Positions 47,889-61,600 of a DNA stretch of 64,000 nt are shown here, piece by piece (position 1 is the first letter of the stretch; each line of letters opens with the position of its first letter). A program made the translations under genes and the position numbers. The notes under the pieces are model-generated. The model was given only the letters and a program-made list of their open reading frames with translations, did not search any database and was not told the DNA's origin. Location: assembly GCF_016802725.1 (NCBI RefSeq), contig NC_052665.1, forward strand, positions 14,142,501-14,206,500. Reading direction: 5' to 3'. The stretch comes from Solenopsis invicta. Taxonomy: Eukaryota > Arthropoda > Insecta > Hymenoptera > Formicidae.

Positions 47889-50526
47889 TACAGGATAAAG
47901 ATCTCTCTTGGGACAAAATTAACATTTTATTTATTCTTAAGAAATTTGTATAAATATTTATATATCGCAAAAAGGAAAGATATTAAGATTACAACAAATT
48001 AATTCTAGGAATTACTGAATTTTAAAGAGCATAATTGCGGATAATTATGACTATAACGACATTCATTAGTGCGACCGCCTACGCTAAATGCATTTATATG
48101 TTGCAGATGTAATTTGCATCAAGTCGGCTAAATATTGAACGGCGCGATTATAACGTTTCTCACAACTTGAGTTGTGCTGAATCATTCGATGTGATAGAGA
48201 TGACGTCAAAATTGTCAATGACTCGTGCAGAACTTTTCGTTGGTTTTTCTTGTGTCCGTTAATTATCCCAACGTGTACAATAACAATAATCACAATCGGC
48301 ATCTGTGATTAAGAGGTGCTATAGTCCGCGCGCGAGAGACAATAAGTACATCTCGATGCGCGGCGCTGCATGATTTACGACTGATCATGAGTGCGTGGAA
48401 AATATTACGTGTAAAATACGAAAACAATGGCTATAACATTCGCATCTTTCAAAATAGCAACGATTTCATCGGCGTTTTATCGTTGCAATAAAAAGGAATG
48501 AGAATTTTAAGAAAATCGTCATTTCTTTTCTCACTGATAAAGAGTAACAGGGTTTCGCGTATTCATGATTTTTGTTCGTAGGATCGAATCTATTGCATTA
48601 ACACTTCGATAAAAGCAACACGTGTCCTGTGAAATCATTCGTCAAAGCCGCGGCCGGTCGATGTGAATCGTTGAGATCAATGAATCATTACGTAACGCGT
48701 CTGCTTTGTAATCTGAACGCGTCTTACTTATTTCTCCCACCAAATATATGAGGCGCCATTAAACAGCGTCATTTTTAACAGCACGATTCGAAAAAACTGA
48801 ACAAATCGTAATTTTGGAGCTAGCACTATTTCTTCTGTGTTCAAAATATTTGTACATAATAATCGTATTGAATTAAATTATTATCGCATCATACAGAATT
48901 AAATTATATATTATTATATATAGTTACATTATAAATGTACTTTAAAAAAATTTTTTATGTTTAATTAAATATATATTTATTTTAACATCATTTCCTTGAT
49001 TTAAAAAATATTTCCCAAGCTTAAAAACAAATTACTTTATACTAATATTTATGTAAATTTTAAAAAATAATGTAAAAATAAATATATTTAACATCATTTT
49101 CTTAATTTAAATAAATGTCAACCAGTATAAAATAATTAAACTTAAGAAATATTTTTTAACAACATAATGTAGACAAACATTTTTACTCGCGACTAATGTA
49201 TGCCGCCAGCGCATAATATCACGGCGCATTATTTTGCCCCGTATTCTAGTGCCCCATTATGCCCCAAAGTGTATAAATTTATTTTTAATAATATAAAACA
49301 TCACAGAGAATAAATACATTTGCATAAATATTTTATTAACGTAACAAGAAAAGTCATTTAATAACATAAATGTACTTGTAATAAAAAATAGAATTTTATT
49401 ATCGCTTACGTTACGCAAATGTACTCAGAAATTCTATCTCAGTTGCGGAGAGCACAGCAAGTACATTAAATAATTTCTAACAACTTTAAACTAAAAATAA
49501 TATAAAAACTGAAAACGGTAAGATACATCTAATAATAGAGGAGAAGAGGGTATTGTGGTTACTGTCAATAATATGATTACCCCTATTATCTCCGTTATTA
49601 GGTAACGCATTCTAACAATCGCTTATGGAGTTATTCACTTAGTAGCCCGCCGTTTTTTAGTGATGCTAATATGACAATATATAATAAGTGACAATTGTTA
49701 TAAGGCATTTTTACTTTTGAGCACTTCTAAACTTTTTCAAGGAACAGAGCAACCGGACTCGTCCGCCACGTGAATGGACGGTTTATTTACGCGTGCTCTC
49801 GTACGACGCGCGATTACGAGGCGGTCGCGACAGCCGATGACCTGAATCCCGGATACACCGCATGCCGATATCTTCGACGTTTCTCGTTCGCGCGCCGGGG
49901 AAGATAGCAGTGTGTACAATCGGCGAGCGACGAGCGGCGTTTTGCATAACTCTTTGCATAACATTATCGGATGCGGCGCGGTCTACGCGGTTTCCGGTCA
50001 GACGCGATTAAAAACGGGATCGCGAGAAAGTGCGGACAGAGGTGAGAATCCATTGGGATCGATTGCGTTGCAGATAGCACGCGCGAGATCGACCGTGCTC
50101 GATATAAACGTGTTTGTGAAATTCATGCAGATACCGCGGTAGTAAACAAGCTTATTTACTATGCGTATGCACGTATGTAAAATTTGTACGCGCTAATAAA
50201 TTCGATTTTGTTATCAGGCTGATGAGATACTTAATATTGTGCTCATCGACTTTCTACCGAAGATAATTACTGACTTCGAAATTTGCATCGCGATGTAAGC
50301 AAATAATCTTAAAATATATTCAACTTTCCTTGCGATGCATCTATATGAAGTTGTCGTAACGTGAGATGTCGTGTCACTTATTGATTACATAAACTGAATC
50401 TATAAGTTTTTTTTTTATTTATCAACTTTGGTATAAAATAGGCAGAGATCTTTCAATTTTTCACACTAATTCAGTATCAACAATTTTTTGTACGTAATAA
50501 TTTTTTAACATTTAATCGTAACTTAC

Positions 50527-50792
50527 GGTTCCGCTCGCAAACAGGAAGGCGCGTCGAGAGACGTTAACGAGAGATTCTCGTCGTCATCGTCGGCTTCTAA
50601 TGGGTGGTTGGCCTTTCGTTCGTCTTCGTGCTCATTAACGACGCACACCGAAAAATGACTCTCCCCTCGCAAGTTGTAACTGTTTCTCTGTCTCTCCCTT
50701 TTACTCTTTTTTCCTCTCCTCTTACACACATATACACACGCACACTGATATATTTCGTGAGTCAATTCACAAACAAAAAAGCTACGCGCCAC
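50527..50792 (-). CDS. Candidate alternative first exon of Imp (unproven)
   Basis: A minus-strand open frame starting with ATG at 50792 ends EADDDDENLSLTSLDAP and SCLRAEP at a consensus GTAAGT donor (50526-50521). The exon would end in phase 2, exactly what the RRM2 exon at 34513 needs, giving AEP-SSGVSKV with no frame break. The acidic serine/leucine-rich end looks more protein-like than neighbouring frames, but the N-terminal half includes a TG repeat. An internal start or a purely untranslated exon is equally possible. No domain was recognised. Confidence 0.2.
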
Positions 50793-51252
50793 GTGTTCCG
50801 CGTTGCAATGACGCGTTCTCGAGCATCGGAGGAGAAGATTGGGATCGTGCGAAACGGATCAAGATCGATTCGTGAGAACGAAAAATCTGGAACGTGGCGT
50901 CGAACAGATTCTCCTGCAAATGGTCGATGATAAATATAAAACGGCGTGTAAATAAACGTGGTAATGAATAATCTCGCGTCATAAGCGTCTTATATGTTGC
51001 AAACTATTAAATCGAATTAACAAATATTGTGATCCAATATTTTTCCAACAGCTCTCGAGAAAAGTGCGATGCACGCTGCTAAAGGATCCTCTATTAAACG
51101 TGCAAATTATGTGTCAAGAAATGCAAAGACAAATAAAAGTTTACTTAATAAAATAAGTAAATTCACACAACTCGTAAGTTAAGGATGCTTTTTGACTATA
51201 CAATACGAGCTAAAGTTATCGAAAGTTAAAAACTGAAAGCTTCTCTTTAGGT

Positions 51253-51764
51253 AATTTAGTCAATCTAGCATGGAAGTAGAGAATTTGTTACATGGAATAA
51301 GTGGCACGCGATTTTTTTATGTGTTGTAGAATTAGGGACTCTAATGTTAATTCTGAGTTTTCGACCTCCTGAATGCGTGCAAATTTCGGCATCTTGCAAA
51401 AATAACGGCGAAGTTTTTTCGGGACTAGCTCTTTTCCTATTGATTCTGCAAGTTTGGACAAGTGTCTCTGAAAATGTGTGAAACATTCGAGTCTTTGCAT
51501 TTTTGTAACTCGTAAATTATTAATGTTGTGAAAAAAACTATTCTAACAAAAATTGTAGAGAATTTTTTTCTCTGCAACTTTGTTTTTATCTATTTTGACT
51601 GTAGAATCAATAGGAAAAGAGTTATTCCCAAAAAATTTTTGCTGCCATTTTTACAAGATAGCGGAAATTTTTCGGAGCATTAGAGGCTCGATCCTAGCAA
51701 CGTATTAAAAAATTGCGTGACACTCATTCCATGTAACAAAATATGCCAGAAAATTGACTGAATT
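51253..51764. mobile_element. Large foldback element, about 0.5 kb
   Basis: Two inverted arms of about 200 bases. The left TTTGTTACATGGAATAAGTG is matched by the inverted TTTGTTACATGGAATGAGTG, and the inner CTCTTTTCCTATTGATTCT occurs in both arms. Outermost similarity is AATTTAGTCAAT against AATTCAGTCAAT. No open frame is retained. Confidence 0.75.
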
Positions 51765-51884
51765 AAGGTTTATTCTTTTTTTTCTAATCTCAGTAACAAA
51801 AAATTTTGATCGCAAATGTCGGAATTTTGGTGAAAAAATTTATTTATAATGGGTTTTGCAGCAAAAATTACTATATTTTGCTGC

Positions 51885-52190
51885 AGTTTTAAATAAATAA
51901 CTTTTAAATGAGTAAGTAGATCTAAATGAATTTTTGCACGAATATTTATTACAGTTTAATTATATGTAAAAGTATATGTAAAATTTTTGATTTAAATGAT
52001 AATGCTACTACCTCACCTTTGCAAAAAAAGTACTGCAAAACGCGATTTCATATAAGAATCACGAGTAAACAAAAAATTAAATAACTTTTAAACCAATAAG
52101 TAAATTGTGCTTAAATTTTACACAAATATTCAAACGTAATACTAGAATAATTTATGAAATTTTTATATTTTTGATAATGTTTTAAAAGAT
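51885..52190. repeat. Two diverged direct repeats
   Basis: AAATAACTTTTAAATGAGTAAG (first copy) and AAATAACTTTTAAACCAATAAG (second copy) begin two segments of about 125-145 bases. These stay alignable through AAATATTTATTA/AAATATTCAAAC and ATTTTTGAT. They are probably remnants of an interspersed repeat. Confidence 0.45.
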
Positions 52191-52337
52191 GATTCATACA
52201 TGCTTAAGATTACTTCTCGTACGACTTAAAAAAATATATTTTATGCTTGCTCCAAAAATCTCAAATCGGAGTAAAGACCGGTTGTTGCACTTTCGGATAA
52301 ATTCTGCGGTAAATTAACTAATGGATACATGTTTACG

Positions 52338-52525
52338 TACATTGAAATAGTGTTGTTAACTTACTAAATTTTTCAACTTGATTGAATTTCTTCAGTCAAA
52401 GTATTTATTTATTTATTTCATTTAGATATAAATGCTCAAATTAAAATTCAAATATTTCATGTATTTAAGTCAAATACTTGAACTGAAACAATTTAATCAA
52501 GTTAACAACTCTTTTTCACAGCGTA
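52338..52525. mobile_element. CACTGAG-family MITE, short copy
   Basis: The left TACATTGAAATAG and the right CTTTTTCACAGCGTA are eroded inverted ends with TA at both edges. The inner CAACTTGATTGAATTTCTTC pairs with its inverse and matches the 43.3-kb copy. Confidence 0.65.
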
Positions 52526-52924
52526 TACACACAGACATGTAACAAATGTATAAACATAGACATTTATTCATTAGATAATTTATAATTTATGCGGAACAGC
52601 TGGCTCTAAGAAAGCAGATTAACGTGGATAAATAAGAGATAAACGAGCAGGTAAATTAGACATGAAACGCGAGGGAAAATAGTCTCTATCCATTTTCAGG
52701 GAGAAATAATTTTTGATCCTTCGAACGAGAGGCGCTCAAGACGCGAGTACCCGCGGGTTAACGAGGTGAGCGCGTTAACGACGTCGGCAAGCTGCGAGGC
52801 TCGTGAGTATCGAAGAAACGGTGAGTCAGTGAAATCGTTCTTTCTCTTCTCCTTCGATCTCTCGCTCTCTTTCTCTCGCTCTCCGACTACAAAATTGAAC
52901 GTAAATTCCGAGCGGAGTCACGCG

Positions 52925-52967
52925 AAAAGGAGAGAGAGAGAGAGAGAGGGAGAGAGGGAGAGAGAAA
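52925..52967. repeat. (GA)n microsatellite
   Basis: A GA run with GGGAGA interruptions. Confidence 0.9.
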
Positions 52968-53559
52968 CTCGCTCAAATTAAAGGAATCTCGTCGAATCGT
53001 ATAATCTATAGACTCTTCACTTTTCTCGAGGATCGAAACGTGTAAAGCTGTCTTTAGGGTAGGAGAATTGGATTGCATTTCCACACGTGTGTGACGAAGT
53101 ATTGTCAAATTTAAAGCCGCGCGACGAATTATTCATTCAACTCGCAATTCGGTTTCCATAAACGCGCGAATGCGGCAGAAATGGTATAATGCATCAAAAG
53201 AAACTGACACCTCGATCATCAGTTCGCACTCCGATTACGATTAATTGCACAATGCCTGTAATTCAAGTCTCTTTGACGTAATTCTAGAGTAATCGGTCGT
53301 CCGCGCGATTTTGCAGAAAGAAAATTAGCCTGCGCGCTCATTCGCAATTTCGTGGCATTTTTCGCGAAGTAATCGGAAACGGAACTAGATGGTTTAATTG
53401 TTTGCTGCTCGACAAACCGTGCTTAATTATTAACGTGACTAAATGCCGCCGTTTGCGATATCGTCGCGCATTTCACGCGATGCACTTCCCCCGCGACGCG
53501 TAGTTTTACACGTAAAAAAGAAATAAAAAAAAAAAAGAGTGAAGCGGAAAATTTCATTG

Positions 53560-54400
53560 CAAAAGCACGATAGCGTTTTTCCACGGATTCTCGGAGTTGC
53601 GAGAGTGCGCTCCGAGCGTAATGTTTCCGCGAATTACCGTCCGCGGAAAACTACGGATGCACGCACGTACGCACGCATACAGGCACGCACGCGCGTGTCA
53701 CGCGCCGATCGACCCGCGATCGCGAGGGAAATGCGCGCGGAAATTGCGTCGGCGCCACGTCGCGAGGAGTCGACGCGGAAAAGCTCGTCGGTCGGATTAA
53801 TTCTTTCTCTCTCTCTCTCTCTCTCGCCCCTTTCCTCCTGCCGGCCTCGCCACGCCGCGTGTACCGCGGGCGGGCGGGCGCGCGCGCGCACGCACGCTCG
53901 CTCTTATCAACGTCGAGTGACTACCACGTGTCCGCGTGTGTCGCACTTCCGGTTTTTTGGCTACCTCGAGAGATCCAGTCGATCGTTCCTGACGCGACGC
54001 GACCCTCCGGAATCCGACGTTCGGGCGGCTCTCGCCACACTCGGGAAGACACCGCGACGTGAGGCGAGTGAAGAAATCGAATGCGCCCGCGGTACCGGGA
54101 TTCGACGCGACGCCGTTTATCGTTGGAAAAAAAGCTACGGCACACTGGCTCGCGTCTCGCCGCGTACTGCAGCCGTCGGAGTCGGAGCAACCGGTCGACC
54201 GGAGCGCCTCGGCTCGGACACCCGCGCACGGAAACGCCCGAGCCCGCGGTAGCGGCAGCGGTGGCGACGACGACGACGACGACGACGCGACGGTGACGAC
54301 GACGGCGGCGGCGGTGGCGGCGACGGCGCGTTCAGAGGTTTCGACGCGAAAACAGATTACAGCCGCGTGCATTCCTCATAGGGCACTTGGTGCATTCGAT
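53560..54400. promoter_or_regulatory. CpG-rich island in the Imp upstream region
   Basis: About 0.8 kb is strongly GC- and CpG-rich, with CG, CGA and GGC repeats near 53.88 and 54.26-54.33 kb. Long open frames occur in several frames on both strands (237 codons plus, 191 minus), as expected when stop codons are rare, and none shows a domain. It could be an alternative promoter or first noncoding exon. Confidence 0.35.
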
Positions 54401-57400
54401 CATCGATAATCAAAATTATTTTTCCCTCTCCGTCGACGAACGATTACTCATCACACCGCTCTTCAAGATATTCGCGTGTATATTGAAATATTATATATAA
54501 ATATATTAAAATACATAAAAATTTTATGTGTTGCGATATATTAAATAAATTACGTTGAATCCTTTACAAAATTATATATTGTGTAGACACAAATGTTTTA
54601 AATGTGTTACGATATATAAAATTTTATATTTGTATTGAAATATGATATATTAAATAGAAATAATATTCGTAAAATTTTTAATTACATTGACTCTCTTTAT
54701 TAAGAGATTTTATTTATGATTACATTTTTCACATTTTAGTCTCTTCTCGGAATTTAAAAAGCAGAATTTATTTCAAATCGCGAAAATTTCTCTCAGATTT
54801 AATTGCTTTGACTTTAAGCGTCGAGCTTTATACTACGTCGATTAAAAATTAATCGAGCTTGATTCATCGATTAGCTCTTCGCGTTTCGTTCTTGTAATGA
54901 TGTTTTTTTTTATATAAACTCGTTATCCTTCGAAAGAATTATTCATCAAATTCTCGACGATATTCGAGTTTATCTATTGTGAGATTGTGTATAATGTAAA
55001 AGCATGTTATAAATGATACAATATTGTGTATAAAATCGAATTTAATTAAGAATATTGGAACTGGAACATCCACGAATCATTTGCTTTCTATCGTTTCGGT
55101 ACCAAGAATCAGACTCGACAGTCGCTGTTTGTCTTTGGTTAAAGATGGATTATACTGTACTCATATTTTTACTCTCGTAAAAGCACTCGAGCGATCTCGA
55201 CGTTCCTGAATGACGACGAGGGATTCTCGAGGACCTGAGAGGACCTAAATTGTCGCTGAAAAGATGCCGCCGTATTTGTTGCAAACATACTCCCCTTTTT
55301 TTTTGCGGAAACCTTCCCTGGCAAATACTTCGTCCGCCCGTATTCGCGAATGAATTTAACAATGATTTTTTATCACCAATCTTTACGACGAGTTTAGTTT
55401 ATATAAAAAAAAGCTCTCATAATTTTTTACGTATCGATAATAGATTACTTTTTGATGAAAGAAATAAATGCAAGTGAGTGTCACTTGTAGATACGAGATC
55501 GTGGAGATTTATAAGCTTCGAATATAAATTTACACTCACTAATTTTTATAATGACAGACGATATATTTGTCGAAATGTTGTACGTGCAATTTCTCTCTAA
55601 TGTCCATTTCCACAAGTGTAAGTTGACTTTGATCTCGGTTCTTTAAATCTGTTTTCAGTTCTAAGAACTAGAAAAAAATTAAGAGTTAGTTAAACACAGT
55701 TAGACCAGAGTTAATTTACATTGGTGGAAATGGACGCTAATCATTTAAACTCTAAATATCCTAATCTGGAAACGATTTAATTATATATTAAGAAATATTG
55801 CTTTGATATTGCCGCGAAGATTTTCACGCCGATGCGATGCCCGAAAAAATGCGTAACGAAGGAGAAGCTCGCGATGTCGCTGCCGTGCGGCGCGGCGTGC
55901 GCGTGCCGATATCGCGGGCAGGATCGGCGTGGCGATGCATCGCTGATAAAGGGACGCGCTCTGTTTTCGCGGACCGGAATGCTTCCTTTTTGCGGACACG
56001 CGAGCATTAAAAATCGGCAGCGAGCGCCGAAAAAGCGACGCGCCTCTCGACGGCATCCGAGCGGTAACAGCTGTTGGAGGCAGCTGCCACGTGGCCGGCA
56101 CGCACCGCCTATGATCACGGAAATCCTTCGCTATTTACGATCGATACCTTCATCTTTACACGCGGAGGGACATCTCGTGCGGAGGAACGTACGCACTTTT
56201 CACTCGAATCGCTTTTTCGCGTGCTTTTCGCTTTTTCAGCTCGAGAAGCCATCGCGAATCAAGTCTCAAGATTGTTGACGAGTGACCAAACACTTTGCTT
56301 CTCACTCAATCAGTTTTCACCAAGCTATAAATTAGCAAAGACTTGAAAGTAAAGTTTAACGTTGAGCGTATCGAAAAAAGAAACCCACGAAAAAAGATTA
56401 ATCGAATCACGTCGGAGAGGAGGTTCGATAGTGTTAGTTAAGGCGTTTCGTATCACGGGATTTCGAAGGACGGTGACTAACATGTGCGACCGATTACGGA
56501 TTATAAAACGTTGTCATAAAATGATAAAATCATCGATAATCATTAGATGTACCATTGATCATTGATATGATATTAATTATTATAACTCACAGATTTTCGG
56601 GAGTCAGTCACCGGTTACCGAGCTACGAAATCGATAAGGCCCAATCGAAGATCGATGGCGTGCACATTATGTAACGCGCGTGCATACACACATACATACA
56701 TCAGTACGCAAGTGCACCCGTATATCGCAACATACTTGCGTGCGTTCGAAGAAACGACGAACGGACGGTTCGATTTGCTTTTCGGTGAACAAATCTAGAT
56801 CATAAATATTCATGAGTCCGCGCAGCTGTGGCACACAGCTTTATTAGCGGGCCGCGGAGTCGCGATGCTAATTTCGCGCGCGCGCGCGCGCGCGCGTGTA
56901 TTCCGCCGGCGTGGATTAATGCTCGTGCGCGAGGTACAGCGGCGCAAGATAACGCGTCGCATAACCGCGCGCATCGCCGTAGCACATCCGGGTGCCAGCA
57001 GGTGGAACCACGAAATCGCCCGACGAAACCATGATACCCAATTTCTCCGGCGGTCGCCTTATCGCGGACAGGATGCGGCTTCCGAAGCGTTAAGTATGCA
57101 ATTTCAAGCCGATATCGTCGCTAGCATTAATTATTGTCTCGGCCGCGATATTGAGACGGGCAAGCCCGATAGATATTTATATATATATTCGGGAGTACAA
57201 CATTTATCGAAGATATTGATCGTTTCGTAGCGCGAAGCATCGTTACATTGTACTGGATCTATATTTTAATATCTCTCATCGCTACGCGGCGTGTTCTACC
57301 ACCTGTATTTCATGCGTGTTCCGAGAGCTATTGCAATGTAAAAAGACGATAATTCAAGCACGGGGAAAAATGCGGAGGAACGAGCGCGGAAGATTTACAG

Positions 57401-57784
57401 CGATCGTCAAAACCCGCTTCATTTTTTGTTTCTCTGGAGACCGTGAAAGTAATTACTTTTATTGAGCTACGCTCAATCGTCATGCTCTGAAATTGAACGA
57501 TATGTCATAATATCGCGAATATATCCTGCTTCAAAGGAACAAAGACCGCATCAATCCTGCTAAATTTTTAGAGGAGCGCAAGAACAATGGAGACTCTCTT
57601 TCTCGTTTCTCTTTTTTTTTTCTTTCTGTCGGGAATAGAGCGAGATCAAAAGTATGCTAATCTTTCTGTCTTTTTTTTTCTTTACATCAGCGTTTTCTTC
57701 TTATAAGATATTAATATATAATATTGTACTATTTTTTATACAAGTAAATATGTATATTGCATTACCATAGATTTTGTTTTATTC

Positions 57785-58033
57785 TACACTGAGAGGAAAC
57801 AACTCTAAATTTTAATAAATATTTATTATAAATAGGACTAATGAAATATTTGCTTATGGTACATAAATATTTACTCTATAAAAAACAATTATACTTAAAT
57901 TAGTGGTTCTTGTACTAAATAAATATATTTAATAAATGTATTTCATTATTATTATTATTATTCAGTACATTATATTTAGTACTATTCGAATAAATATTTA
58001 TTAAAATTTAGTCCTAATTTTTCCCTCAGTGTA
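57785..58033. mobile_element. CACTGAG-family MITE
   Basis: The ends TACACTGAGAGGAAA and TTTCCCTCAGTGTA are inverted and TA-flanked. The interior holds TTTTAATAAATATTTATT near both ends, as in the 35.4- and 39.2-kb copies, and an ATT trinucleotide run. Confidence 0.75.
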
Positions 58034-58395
58034 TGTCTGGCATATTATGTCGTATAAGTACAATCTGAATATAATTTATAATCGAATTAAATATAAAATT
58101 CCAGCATTCAGAGTTTGAATTAATTCGTCACGATTAATTTTCGACGCAAATAAATACGAATTACTGCCGCTGTATAAATTCATTCGAAAAAAGTCGATAT
58201 CGAATTCGTCGCGGAGTGCATTATTGAAATTCCATTGGAACCTTACGCAACAGCCAGGCGCGCACCCTCTTCGTTTCCCCGATCAGGGACGACGGTCTGG
58301 CGTCGTCGACAATAGGCATCGAATAGAAGAGGCAGATACGGAAGCTGAGAGAGAAAGTAAAGACGATGAATTCGGGAAAGAGAGACACAGATAGA

Positions 58396-58436
58396 AAGAG
58401 AAAGAGAGAGAGAGAGAGAGAGAGACAAGGAGAGAA
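58396..58436. repeat. (GA)n microsatellite
   Basis: A GA dinucleotide run on the + strand. Leucine/serine-rich minus frames across it are artefacts. Confidence 0.9.
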
Positions 58437-60558
58437 GGACTGCATAATGTGGAAGGAGCGTCGCTCCTGAGCCCAATTAGCAATTTAAGGCAATAAGCGA
58501 GCGACCTCCCTCGCTTACATTCCCGCTGGCATCGGGCGACGTTATTTCCAGGAGGGAGAGACCGGCGGCTCCTCCGCGCATAAACATAGCGCGGAATAAC
58601 ACGAGCTGCATACATTCGAGATGGAACCGCGTATCCTTCCGCCCCTTTCTTTCCGTCTCTCCTTCTTTGTCCCCTTGTCGACAATGTGTGCTCTTCGTTT
58701 CTGCCGCCGATGTCTCGCGGCCTCCCTCTTAAAATCCAAATCATGCCACCTAAGTCGCAATCGAGTTAATCCGAGAGAGAGAAGAAGAGAAAAAATATCA
58801 AAAATATGGAAAATGGAAAGTACTATCTTTCCCTCCGATCTTTTCTCCTATGTTTTTAGATTAGGATTAATCTAATCTTTAAAATTAATTTTTATTCTTT
58901 TTTTTTTATTATAGATACACCTATGCGCATGTCACTTTGAGAAGTGCAAGGTTCATCACACTTTTTATTCCATTTTTATATTTAATTAACCTAATTTCTT
59001 CTGTGAGGGATTTAAAATAAAATCAGCTTCGTGCTACAATTAATTAAAGCACAAATACATTCGCATTAATATTCTTCGTGAATTTTCCGCTTTTAATATA
59101 TTTTGGACAATTACAACGTAATACGTTGCACTGCTTGTCATACATTCGGTCACGGCTTATTTAGTACAGTTTATTATTCATCTCTTTTTAATTTTCCATT
59201 TCAATCGTTAATACGTTTATTTCAATTTTCATGCGCGATGCGCGAATAAAGAATCGCGTAATTAACGAGAGAAACCTCGTATCTCTTTAAGCGTTCCGGA
59301 TTCTGCGAACGCGGACAAACGCAAAGTGCATGCATTCTTAACTATCTCCGGAATGAGGGAGAAGCGTTGGTACAGACGACGAGGGCGATAAATAAGGGAG
59401 AAGGGCGAGTTTACGGCAACGTCGCGCCACGAAGGGCTCTTTCCTTCCTTCCTTCCCCGAGATTTACGAATTATGCATCACGCCGAAGGGAATACACTCG
59501 AATTGACGTGAGCACGGCAAGAAAGACGACCAACGCTGCGACAGAGAGCTGGAATTTCGTTAAAATAACGAGCCCAAATACCGTTTATTTATGCCACTTG
59601 AACATTGTTTTTGTTCATTCTTTTTTACGCGAAATGTCAATCCCAAATAAAATCATACAATTTTACTCAATCATAATTGATATAAAAAACAAGATTAAAT
59701 TATGTGGATATTATTTATCTAAATAAAAACTAAAGGTGTATTGATTATATCATATATATATAAATTTATATAAACCGAGATTAATAAAAGATATTTTAAA
59801 ATATTGAAACTTAAAGTTTAATCCTTCCTATTAAAATATAAATTACATGATATATAAAAAAATGTAAAAAATATATACAACATGTATATTAAATAAAAAT
59901 GTAGAAAAAATTTTACGACACTGAAAACGAATTTTTTTCTGACTTATTGTAAGAAGCACTATTTTCCGCAACATTGCTCATTTTTTTCGCGAGAAAACTG
60001 CGGTCAGAACGTAGACCGTGGAATTTTATGACGGCACGCGATACCATGATCACTCTTTTTTTTTTTTATTGCCTAGAAATGGAGCAACAGTCATTTTCAA
60101 ACTGACACTCGTGTTTTCCGACGAGAAATTTCGCGACTGGCTTATCGGACATTGCCACCGCGACTCCTCTTGGGAGGTCCGTTGGCCTGATGCCGGTGTT
60201 TCGTCGTTCAGGCACGTGTTACGGGAACGTCTCGGGTGGTCGCCCGCCACGCATTGATTTCACTATGCGAATCGTCTCGACACCAGACACGTTTAGTGTC
60301 ATGTAACGGTGAGAAAAAAAGAGAATTGAAAGAAATGTTGATATAAGAATCTTGTGAACTTATAAATGTTCCGCCTGTAAAAATGGAAATTTGAGCTGGG
60401 ACTCTTTGCACCTATCTCTACTCGTTTCACTTTTTCGTGTAAATAAAATAACTGGAAATTAAGAAATTCAATTTTCCACAATTAATAATTTATTATAATT
60501 AATTCCTAAAATTTGTTAAATGAAAAATGTATTTAGTAAAAACATTTATACGAATCTC

Positions 60559-60560
<2 letters not shown>

Positions 60561-60601
<41 letters not shown>
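60561..60601. repeat. (TA)n microsatellite
   Basis: An uninterrupted TA run of about 40 bases. Confidence 0.95.
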
Positions 60602-60603
<2 letters not shown>

Positions 60604-60699
60604 TCCCAATTCCGAGTCGCGTGACAGACGTACCGTGACGGAGATTATGACGCACGTTAACTCGAAAAATCCACAATCCCAGGGATTAGCGTGACACTC

Positions 60700-61600
60700 A
60701 AGTTCGACTCGATTCCCGCGCAAAAGAAGCACACGCACACTCGAGTTCCCTTCGAGGATTTACGAGGGGCGAGCCCGGAAGCGATCCTCGCGAAGGTGCC
60801 ACGAAAGAGGAGGGAATAAAGATCGATGGTTGCAGCAGCAGTAGCAATAGCGCGGCACGAGGTAGGTAAACTAAGGGGTTTGGCGACGGCGGAAAAGGAT
60901 AAAGAGACAAGGGGTTAGAAACGTGGGGGAGGAGAATCGGTCGAAGCCGATGGTAAATGGCACGTTGCCGGGGCTCCGCGGCGAGAGGGTGCCGAGCTCC
61001 GCGAGGAGGTGGGTAACCTTGACCCGGGGATGAACGACCCTCTACCCCTGGGCGCGCGTGGCGAACCTCTCTTTCTCTCGTCGCCCTTCACCCCCTTCTA
61101 CGACCGTCGCGCGCGCGCCTCTTCCATCCCCTATTCCAGCCGCTGCGGCGACGACTCCGCCGGGATCCGTTCCTCTCTCTCTCTCTCTCTTCCCTTCCAC
61201 CTCTTTCATACTCCCTCTTTGCTGGGTGGCAGGGTGGCGCTCACCCACCACCCACTCTACCACCTTCGTACCTCGCCCTTTGACCACGTCATCCCCTTGC
61301 CTCGTCCTCCTTCTTCTCATCTTCCTCCTCTGCTCCGAAGCGGCGCCCTTTCTCTTTCGAATTCTCGTTGCCGCTCTCCCTCTTTTCCACTCCTCTCGAC
61401 GCACTCTCGCTCTCCACGTAAACTTATCATGGGGAGGGTGACCCTGACTGCCAGCCCTCTCGCTCGCTCGCGCCCTTTCGCGACTCTTTCCTCCTTCGTC
61501 TTTCGACGGCAGCGTCGAGGGCGGCCGGGATGATAGCGAGAGCGAAATTTCAAGGCCAGTGTACGAGCCCCGGGAATCAAGCGTGCTGGATTCGTTATCC
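60700..61600. promoter_or_regulatory. GC-rich, pyrimidine-rich island
   Basis: A GC-rich block whose + strand is strongly CT-rich between about 61060 and 61500. On the minus strand a GGTGGGTGAGC donor-like site occurs near 61235-61245. Long open frames in several registers have no recognisable domain. Candidate 5' exon or promoter of Imp. Confidence 0.25.

Noticed and set aside
51885..52190. CRISPR-like or tandem array
   Set aside because: Only two diverged copies, with no regular spacers, in a eukaryotic intronic context.
53539..54252. Plus-strand open frame of 237 codons
   Set aside because: CpG-island artefact: arginine- and serine-rich, crosses TC and CG repeats, and is overlapped by long frames on the other strand.
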